64,000 nt of DNA from Lindgomyces ingoldianus (Eukaryota > Ascomycota > Dothideomycetes > Pleosporales > Lindgomycetaceae), in the NCBI RefSeq assembly GCF_010093535.1, contig NW_022985192.1:7777-71776 (forward strand). Direction: 5' to 3'. The notes beneath the pieces are model-generated. The model was not told the origin of the DNA, did no database searches, and worked only from the letters and a program-made list of their open reading frames with translations. Within the stretch, counting starts at the first letter, position 1. Each line of letters begins with the position of its first letter. Shown piece after piece: positions 56,194 through 64,000 of this stretch. The position numbers and the translations under genes are program-made.

Positions 56194-56377
56194 CACGAGG
56201 CATTTCAGCAGATTATCGGATAGCAAAGAAACATAGACGGCGAGGGGAGGATTTAATAGGCAGGAGACGGATGATAACAAGGAAAGTAACAACATGAAAG
56301 AAAAAGCGCCTGGCCACACAGTATCCAGGGATTTTATTTACGGCTCCTTGTAAGTGCTTACATAGCATTCATAAAAC

Positions 56378-57025
56378 TTACTCAAACTCTTCGACAGTGC
56401 CATCTACGTGAATGAATCGCTTCCTCAGCACCTTCCCCGTAACATCCACATCGATATGCGTTCCCTTCAATGACAACTCCCTCCTCCCTCGTGACTCGCT
56501 CCCACTATTAATTCCACTCCTTTTTCTCGGAGCAGCAGGATACTCGGTACAGTAGCTGGGCGGTGGGTAGTCATAGCACGGATTTGGGGGGCTCGGTGGG
56601 TCGATATGCTGATACTGCATCCAAATAAACGTCTTGTCCGGCTCCACCAAATCATACCACTCGCCGCCATTGAATTCGGGAGACCCTGCATCTACACATC
56701 GATCGATTATATGCGCAGTTCGGTTGAAACAATCCGCTCGGTCTTTGATGGTGCTAGAGATTGTCATCGTGAGGTCGATACCGAGGGGTGCGTTGTCGGC
56801 TGTGCAGTTGTCTTGTAGACGGAGCACGACGCCGTGGCCGGAGAGGAATGGAAAGCCTTCGCCCCAGTTCGCAGTGTTAGAGCAAAGTGTGTTGCGCATT
56901 GTTTGGAGGTCCGGGAGGGCACAAGCTGATTTGAAGGGACGGCGCGCGCGGTAGCATGCTTCTTGGGCAAGTGATGGATGGTAGAGGAGGGAGGTGATCA
57001 CTGTTAGAGCGATTGGGAGGAACAT
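56378..57025 (-). CDS. Small secreted cysteine protein with C-terminal Kex2-type sites
   Basis: Single exon, 215 residues; the first real ATG is at 57025. The signal peptide MFLPIALTVITSLLYHPSLAQ ends near residue 20 (quoted whole peptide 21 letters starts at the Met). The mature part has eight cysteines between about residues 23 and 160 and several N-glycosylation sites. The C-terminal about 60 residues lack cysteine and contain three dibasic clusters (RKR, RGRR, RKR) that fit Kex2 processing. I recognise no family. It is effector-like in size and layout but equally may be a wall or stress protein. The gene converges on the GH3 gene, with 185 bp between stops. Confidence 0.72.
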   Translation of the reverse strand: MFLPIALTVITSLLYHPSLAQEACYRARRPFKSACALPDLQTMRNTLCSNTANWGEGFPFLSGHGVVLRLQDNCTADNAPLGIDLTMTISSTIKDRADCFNRTAHIIDRCVDAGSPEFNGGEWYDLVEPDKTFIWMQYQHIDPPSPPNPCYDYPPPSYCTEYPAAPRKRSGINSGSESRGRRELSLKGTHIDVDVTGKVLRKRFIHVDGTVEEFE

Positions 57026-57133
57026 GGTGGTCGTAGAGTTTATAGACTGAGTTGACACCGAGCTGTGAGTGATACTCAAGAGAGTCGGCAACGAAAAGAA
57101 TGTCTAACCATTCATCTCGTGGGCTCTCGTGGA

Positions 57134-57140
57134 CTTTATA
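57134..57140 (-). promoter_or_regulatory. TATA box of the small secreted protein gene
   Basis: Minus-strand TATAAAG, 109 bp upstream of the ATG at 57025. Confidence 0.45.
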
Positions 57141-58784
57141 GAATGATGGGAGCAATATGTTTCCGTCTTCAAGTCATCAACTCCTCCCCATTGCGTTTTC
57201 TGCCTCCGTATTTGGAATTTTGTTCCGTAAACCTAGAAGTTTAAGATATAATCAATCATATTCCTCTTTGGGACTTGACAGCTAGGATAGTAAGCGAGCA
57301 CTTAATGGCTAATACTGACGCGCATGCCAAGATGGACAATTTTAACCTAGTGCTACACTTTTGGGCTTCATGCAATTAAATTAAATGAAAATGAATGGAG
57401 AACCCGGTAATTGTTATTAGGGTGTCCAATCGACCGGATTGGACAACGTCTGACAACGTGTGAGGCAGTGAGTGCATCTCACCACCTAAAATTCGTAATA
57501 GCGCACCTTCCTAGAATTGCAAAATTTAAAATAGGATACAGCTGTAAGTGTTCAAAGATTTCCTATAGAAAGGCCTGTCGTAGAGCGCACAGCGGGTCGG
57601 TGTGATGAGTCGGTCGGAGTAGACACCCTGCTTATTATTTGGAATTCAAAGAAGTTTCAGTCTCCCCGCTCTATCGCTGCAGCTGTTAGCGACAATCAGA
57701 TTCTAAACAGGAAGGCTTTTTCGTGTGTCGAAATAGTGCCTGGCTGAATGAGTGAAAACTTACGATGGGATTTCAGGCTAATGCTCTAACCAATGTAATA
57801 TTCAAATCTACAGATTAACGGTGGACAACATAAAGAATTGAACTGAAAGTGGAGTCCAGTCGTTGACTTTTTAAAAGTCATGAACCAGTCCAAAGATTAC
57901 ATTCAGCGTGTTTCTATTACGTGGCCGCACAAGTATGTTGCAAAGCGTTAAGGAACTATACAACTATACATAACCTAGTTAGAATGTTCTGCTACCGAGA
58001 CCTCCTACTTTGGCCCTCTCAAAATGAATTGTGTTGCGCCCCGAAGAGAGGCAGTTTAACAGGATGGTTTGTGAAATAGTATTGGCCTAATATGCCTCCA
58101 CTAGGTTAACATATTACTCCCCACATCGCCTTCAATGCTGCATCTTCATCATGACATCATGACATTGACAAGCGCTACCAACAGCCAAGCTGATATCACG
58201 GCAGCGTCACCGCCGACTTGTACCGCCAGAGCCCAATTCCAATCAGCACCAGTGTCATGGCCAATGAACACTCATGGCGACTAATATTACTTTTAACGAA
58301 TATCCAGGGACTATGATTCAGTTTGAGCTTAAGTCCATACCCAGAGAGACTCCAGTTAGCCGCCTCAGTTAGTCGAAATTTTTAAGCGGACGAGGAAAAG
58401 AGCTTGAGATATGATCCAATGCATAAACTCGATTGTAGCTAACAGCTGTATGGGATAGTGAGCCGGAAGCTGTAGCAAATACATGCTTGGCTGAATGCCG
58501 ACAGGGCCGCTTACTCGTAGCAGTTGTCAAGTGATGACGAAACCTATCCATTTGTGCATAGAGACCTGCCAGTATAGTAAAGATTGTAGAATTGAATGCG
58601 TCGAGGTGATGAATTGGGGGCTGTTACAAGCATGATAATCCCAGTCAAGTGGGAGTGAATTAAGGCTTCTCGGGCCAGCGTCGTTAATACATAAGAGAAA
58701 AGAAGAAGGCATGTACATACCAGGATGCCGGGAGGCCTGCCTTAATGTGAGTTTTGAAGACAATAGCCCCAGAAGGAGAATGAA
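57141..58784. other. AT-rich intergenic region
   Basis: About 1.6 kb without supported genes. It leads into the repeat zone; short frames only. Confidence 0.5.
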
Positions 58785-59001
58785 ACATACTATCGCACGG
58801 TTAGAGCTGATTGATGGTGGAGGGAATGGAGCAGTCAATTAGGTGGTGAGAGGCGACATGGGCAGATTGAGCTGAGGTGTAAGGTCTGTAGAGCGAGAGA
58901 GAGCTCAGAGGTAAATATATAGTACCTAAAAGAGCGCTAGTCCTAAACAGGAAAAGAGTGAGAGGAGAAGGACCTACATTTACCCTGCGCAGGGTCACGT
59001 G
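58785..59001 (-). repeat. Promoter-like repeat module, copy 1 (left arm of inverted repeat)
   Basis: Read on the minus strand, the module runs CACGTGACCC, GGACTAGCGCTC, TATATATTTACC, a CT-rich stretch, CCTAATTGACTGCTCC, CAGCTCTAACCGTGCGATA and a donor-like GTATGT. It is strongly similar (by eye well above 80 percent) to 60441-60656 in the opposite orientation. The contents, E-box then TATA then CT-rich leader then splice donor, look like a gene start rather than a transposon end, but no long frame follows. Confidence 0.8.
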
Positions 59002-59362
59002 AACCAGTTTCACGTACAACACATACATCATGATGTTACATCTCGGTCTACTGGAGCCGTATACTTCCAGTGTCACTTTCTTTCTTTCAATCTGAGGACA
59101 GCAGGAGTTGCGGGCTCCAGCGTAGTTTTCAATTTAATATGTGTCACTAATCAATGTTGGCGCGTAACTATTGGCAATTATTAGTCGATCTGTAATATTT
59201 GCACAGATGTTCTTAGCACCCCTTAAAAAACTTTGATTTCAACATTACACAAATAACTATTAGTTAAATATACTGGCCTCTAAAGCTAATTCATAACTAA
59301 CATTAGACTCCCTTAGTACAGGGGAGTTGTCAAACTGTATGTAAAAGAAGACTTCTGCTCTA
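59002..59362. other. AT-rich spacer inside the inverted repeat
   Basis: No coding potential. Composition would fit repeat-induced mutation. Confidence 0.4.
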
Positions 59363-59644
59363 TTGGAACATACGCAGCTACTGTACAAAGAAGAGGATAC
59401 ACACTACAAGAAAACAAGGCTTCTGTACTGTAACCATTGCACAGAGACACAACCCCTACTTGTGGCAAGCAAAAATACTTTCTACAATCTTCATTTAAAA
59501 AATAAATCTACTATTAAAATTTCGCTTATGGAAAACCCCTCTGGCGGCTCCTTATTGACCAGATGCAAAGGGTGCAGCTATGCTACCATGCCTCCTCCAC
59601 TTGGTCATCTGCTTTTTTTAAAAAATCCAAAAACGATGCAATGA
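59363..59644 (+). pseudogene. Possible BED-type zinc-finger fragment of a hAT element
   Basis: A 93-codon stretch containing RLLYCNHCTETQPLL then NTFYNLHLKNKSTIKI, which recalls the C..C...HL.xxH layout of hAT-transposase BED fingers, with the final zinc-binding His lost. No transposase core follows. The fragment lies between two inverted arms. Weak assignment. Confidence 0.35.
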
Positions 59645-60440
59645 TATCTTTGATGGCGCTTAACGACGCTTTGTAGGATGGCGGAATTGTCAATACCATA
59701 TAAAGGAGTTTTATCACATTTCACATGAGAAAGACGATGAATGGCAAAAGAAACGGCACTTGGTATGGCACTGCATTACACAGTTTATGACAACGAGTAG
59801 AGCAGGGCTGAGAACTTTGATGACAAGATGAAGTGCCGAGTCTATTGTCGAGGTTCTCAGGCATTTTCCCAGATATATAGCGAAGATTACATCCACTGAG
59901 GACGCTGTACTAATACCGATTATTCCCCAGGTTAAACCCTAGAGCAAGACCAATTATACTAGGGGAGTAGCCCCAAAAAGGGTTGTGCGCTAGGATGGTC
60001 TCCGGTCTTCTCCATTTTTTTGTTGACACAATCTTTCACATGATGCGATGGTGGGTGAGGCTGGCTTGTATTCCCACACTAGGAAAGGCGGTTTCGATGA
60101 ACTAAGGCTTGGTAACTGGAGATTGCAGTTACTAAAGATCGTTAGAGTAGCTAGAGCTTCTAGGCATGTCATTGTATTGTTTTCCAAAACTAATTGCCTT
60201 TCGACGGCCAGCGGCCTATCTAATCTAACTTCAACCCATGTCTAGAATCCATCAGCGATGTGTCTAATGTTATTGCCAGCCCACCCTTCGGTGGACATAC
60301 AGCTATCTGGGAAAGAAAACAACCCGAAGCAGACTTTATTTTATGAGACTAGAATCTATTCTCTTGGAATTAATTGTAGCTGGAAGGAATTGTGATACAT
60401 TAGTTCTAGTATAAATTACTCGTTATGTTCCATACTGTCG

Positions 60441-60656
60441 CACGTGACCCACACAGGGTGAATGTGGGCCTTCACCTCTCACCCTTTTCCTGTGTAGGAC
60501 TAGCGCTCTTTTAGCTACTATATATTTACCTCTAAGCCCTCTCGAGCTCTAGAGACCTTACACCTCAGCTCAATCTACCTAGGTCGCCTCTCACCACCTA
60601 ATTGACTGCTCCATTCCCTCCACCATTAATCAGCTCTAACCTTGTAATACGTACGT
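60441..60656 (+). repeat. Promoter-like repeat module, copy 2 (right arm of inverted repeat)
   Basis: Same module order as copy 1, read on the plus strand and ending in the donor-like GTACGT. Outside these words similarity stops abruptly, so the module ends there. Arms of about 217 bp are separated by about 1.44 kb. Confidence 0.8.
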
Positions 60657-61470
60657 GTTCGGCGACATGCATATGCGCTCGGCCTCTTCTAGCCCTGGAA
60701 ATGGGTCAATGGAAGAAGTACAGAAGGGAAGGGCAAGTAGCAGACTCGATGTCGAATGGCTATGTTGCTTCATGGTATGTCTCGCACTTTTTGAAAGATT
60801 GAATTCAGCAACGTAATAGTCTGGCTCATGATCTCGAGTGAAGCTGACGAGATTCAAAGACAATTTAGCTCCGAATACTAGGAATTCGCGGGGATTTTGA
60901 AGACTTGGAAATTGTGCATAACCCTGTCGGTGTTGTTGGGGGTGTCCGATCCAGCAGTTAAATCAGGATCCTAGTGCTTGTTTGTTAACCGCGACCGCGA
61001 GGGCTGATGGATTATTGTAAAAAGCCGGTCACAGTCAAGAATTTCAGGAGAACAATGGCTAAAAGCTGCAGTAGTGCTAAAACAAGAGATATTCTTATGC
61101 AACCTAGCAATCTTCTGCGTAAACAGCATTGTTTCTTTCTTTTTGTCTTGACTTTTTGTAATATCTTCTTAAGATTCTAAATGGCTATGTTCTAGTTTTG
61201 AAGTTTGTTATTCGTCCTTTTTAGTTGTGCACACCAAGGGCTTGGTAGTGCAAGACCTATGCACAACTTCTTGATATTAGTTGAAATTCTGGCTGCAACT
61301 GGAGTTTGCAAGGCACAGCAGAAAAGACTCTCAGGCCACTGAAACTCCCCTCAATCGACAAGCGCACTTCCGCCATATAGTCCCCACAGCCGTCGATCAC
61401 ACAGGCAAATGACCAGGCTGTTCCCGCTATTCATACTTCGCTTCTTACCTTAAAGATAGAAATCGCATTG

Positions 61471-61690
61471 CATACCGCCCACTGATATCGCACGGTCAGC
61501 GCTTAATAGACGATATAGGGCATATAGAGATGAGATGCGAGCGGTCAATTAGGAGCCAAACTAGGTTGATTGCACTATAATATAAGGTAAAATAGACCTA
61601 GTCCTAAAGAGAGAGACGCTAGTCCTGAACAGGTTACTATCCAAGGATGTACGTTCACTCACTCAAGATCACGTGATATATGGTCACGTG
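61471..61690 (-). repeat. Promoter-like repeat module, copy 3 (diverged)
   Basis: Minus-strand reading: CACGTGACC, then CAGGACTAGCG, TTACC, CCTAATTGACCGCTC, GACCGTGCGATA and GGTATGC, the same landmark order as copies 1 and 2 but with much less identity between landmarks. Confidence 0.6.
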
Positions 61691-62402
61691 CGAAAACTGA
61701 GAGACACCGGCTAGTCTGCAGGTCTTGGCGGTGTCCTCTAACTTTCCGTTCGGAACACCAATATCTCGGGAGTTGCTTGATCCTCCCAAGCTTGAACCTA
61801 GTTCAACAACTTTCTCGTAGTCTTTACTGGTTCAGACAGGAGAGTTTTTACCTTGCAGTAGGATCGCGGTTATCTCCCTTTTGCTCCAAAGTTACGGCAC
61901 TATCTACGTTTTCCACGGTTATTAACGTCCGAGATATTAGATTTCATCTTCAATTCCATCTCATATGAGAACATGTGCCTTTTCTGGTCGCTCTATGAAC
62001 TGTTGCACTTGTTGCGCTAGTTTGAGCACGTTTCTTGCCAGGAGCAACCTGTTGCCGTTCCCCACATTGGCCCTTACCCGGTCGCACCGCCTCGACCCTT
62101 GTAGAATCAGGCCCTAGGGGCGGACAGACGTGCCAAATGCCACACAAGTGCCACACCAGCGATACTGCCATGGCCGCAGACCACTATGCGAGTCTCTCTT
62201 CAATTGGATGAAGGCAAGGGGCCACAAACTTGATGAGCCCCCATTAATCCAGGAACGGAGGAGCGGCTTGGCAGGCCTATTGGCTGCGTGACCATCAAAA
62301 CGTGCTCAATCTTTGCATCCTGCATTTAAAGGTGGATTAGAACCGATTCTTGCCTACGTCGCATTTTAATGCTCTCCATGGGCTCACTTATACCAAAACA
62401 TC
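61691..62402. other. Intergenic, ferric reductase promoter region
   Basis: No gene supported. GATA words are present, but I did not identify a convincing SreA/GATA-factor site. Confidence 0.4.
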
Positions 62403-64000
62403 ATGGCCGTCTTCAACGAGGTAGACACCCGCCTTCTGGCTCGCCAGCATATTCAAAATCACGACGGTGCGAAGAGTGTCAAGTATTACTGGGGATATCC
62501 GAGCCGAGTTGTACCATGTGCGAACGATCCTGGATCATGTGAATACCTCGATGGAGTGTACTGGATGCACACCGTGTCGATGCTCTACACATTCATACTT
62601 TGGGCGGTTATTGGTGGAATACTTCTTCTCGTCGTCCTTGTGAGGCTATTTCGACCCCATCGGAGGACCTCTGGAGCAGGAAATGATGGAAGGAACAAGC
62701 AAAGTTTCTTCTATCGAATTTGGAGATCTTTGGCTTCTGGAACCCGGCGATATCTCCTCCCTGAGGCCCTACCAGGCTTCTTTCCCAACACAACGAGACT
62801 ACAAATTCTGATATTAGCAATACTCTGCGTTTATCTCACGATATTCTCGTAACTAATTTCCTCGAAGCAAGATTGCAAGTACATGCTAACTACATCCAGG
62901 TTCGTGGGCATTGTCTACAAGACATGGGTTACTCCTGTCAAAAATAGCACCAAGTTCAACACCAGAACCGGACTTGGGGGCTTCAGTGACCGTGTTGGCG
63001 CCATGGCGTACGCACTCACGCCTCTCACAATTGCCCTATCCACTCGAGACTCCATTCTCAGTCTTTTGACTGGAGTACCGTATCAGCACTTTAATTTCTT
63101 GCATCGGTGGATTGGACGTATCATTCTTATCCAGTCTTTCATTCACACCATTGGCTGGACTATCATAGAAGGGAGGCTCTATCAACCGCAACCAAAGGTC
63201 TACAACAACTTTATTAAACAAACATATATGGTGTGGGGTATTGTGGCGCAGGGCTTCATCACCTTCCTCTGGCTTTTCAGCACGAGAAGAGTGATTCGAT
63301 GGACTGGGTACGAATTCTTTCGAAAATCCCATTTCGTGGTCGCTGGGCTATATTTAGGGGCCTGCTGGGGTCATTGGTCCCGACTGGCGTGCTGGATGAT
63401 CGCCTCTCTTGGACTTCTTGGCATCGACTTAGGGCTTCGGATTTTACGAATGTGTCTGATACATCTTGGATACAAGGATGGTAACAGTGGCCTAGGATTC
63501 CGCACTGTCCAATCCAGGGTCGACGTATTCAAGGACCCCAGTGGAACTATTCTCCGCCTTTCTTTTACGCATAATCATGAGCCTTGGAAGCTTGGCCAAC
63601 ACTACTATCTCACATTTCCATCTCTGAGTATCTGGCAGTCTCATCCGTTTACGCCTGCATCGGTACCTCCAACCGCTCTCGTGCCACCAACACATACCTA
63701 CATCATCAGAGCGCGTAGCGGCGAAACGGGAAAGCTTGCTGCGTTAGCTGAAGCCAGCTGCAGGGAGGACGAAAATTCCTTCCAGACGCCTGTTATCCTA
63801 GTTGGTCCATATGGATGCTCAGTTGTCGACAATGAAGTCTCGAATATTCTTGCCATTGCTGGTGGAACCGGCATCTCATTCACGCTTCCCATTATTAGGG
63901 CCGTACTCGCGGACCCATCTTCCCATGCTCAGAATATTGAAATGGTCTGGGTGGTTCGGCACGTTGAGAATCTCACTTGGATTGCGTCGGAGCTCTTAAC
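62403..64000 (+). CDS. Ferric-chelate reductase (FRE/NOX-like), 3' end outside window
   Basis: Exons 62403-62848 and 62900->64000; 51-bp GT-AG intron in phase 2 with a GCTAAC branch point. Plasma-membrane reductase that moves electrons from cytosolic NADPH through FAD and two hemes to extracellular Fe(III) or Cu(II). The N-terminus has an extracellular segment and a first helix (about 62-82). The ferric-reductase transmembrane domain holds both heme His pairs with 13 residues between them: His217 and His231 (LHRWIGRIILIQSFIH), His293 and His307 (SHFVVAGLYLGACWGH). The FAD-binding motif is HPFTPASV and the NADPH-binding glycine motif is AIAGGTGISFTLPI. No intron or stop breaks exon 2 up to the right edge. 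Confidence 0.9.

Noticed and set aside
58785..60656. The inverted repeat as terminal repeats of one transposon
   Set aside because: No target-site duplication was found at the outer ends, a third single copy lies outside, and the arms contain promoter-like words; left as repeat modules.

Overview
The window is nuclear DNA of a filamentous ascomycete (Pezizomycotina, most likely a leotiomycete-type plant- or litter-associated fungus; the class is an inference). The signs are short GT-AG introns of about 46-130 bp with CTRAC-like branch points, widely spaced monocistronic genes, an AA9 polysaccharide monooxygenase, a GH90-type (CAP10) glycosyltransferase, an Rtt106 histone chaperone, a fungal ferric reductase and a fungal NB-ARC/TPR immune-type receptor. 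I rebuilt the spliced models by hand from splice sites and reading frame. No tRNA, rRNA or CRISPR array was found.

Layout. 0-3.2 kb: minus-strand NLR (alpha/beta-hydrolase + NB-ARC + TPR), cut by the left edge and frameshifted in the TPR array. 5.6-7.7 kb: large secreted protein. 10.9-15.6 kb: a three-SnoaL-like-domain secreted protein, a convergent EthD-like protein and a four-helix membrane protein. 18.5 kb: hAT transposase relic. 20.8-21.9 kb: AA9 LPMO. 22.3-23.2 kb: dead P-loop GTPase gene. 24.1-25.1 kb: cysteine-rich single-pass membrane protein. 26.3-29.5 kb: GTPase-subtilisin fusion gene convergent with a gasdermin-like gene. 32.7-40.6 kb: housekeeping-like block (aquaporin, Pro-rich membrane protein, CAP10/GT90, Rtt106). 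41.3 kb: relic of the cysteine-rich membrane family. 43.6-46.8 kb: four-helix membrane protein and an F-box-like family protein. 48.1-51.1 kb: two Rieske-oxygenase-related genes in tandem. 53.6-57.0 kb: GH3 beta-glucosidase and a small secreted Cys protein. 57-62.4 kb: AT-rich repeat zone with an inverted repeat and a BED-finger relic. 62.4 kb to the right edge: ferric reductase.

Two systems stand out. First, at 26.3-29.5 kb a gene joining an AIG1-like GTPase, a 22-residue-repeat coiled coil and a complete subtilisin (S8) domain lies tail to tail with a 285-residue protein whose segment order matches the gasdermin pore-forming fold and which ends in a short acidic tail. This resembles the HET-Q1/HET-Q2 gasdermin-protease pair of Podospora, but here the protease carries its own GTPase sensor or switch. 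A decayed copy of the same GTPase family lies about 3 kb upstream. Second, at 48.1-51.1 kb the two halves of a Rieske oxygenase appear on separate neighbouring genes: one keeps the [2Fe-2S] Rieske motif but shows no mononuclear-iron site, the other keeps the iron site and has no Rieske domain.

The rest of the gene content (AA9, GH3, secreted Cys protein, ferric reductase) fits a plant-biomass or plant-associated lifestyle. Gene functions come from recognised motifs and family memory; no database search was run.
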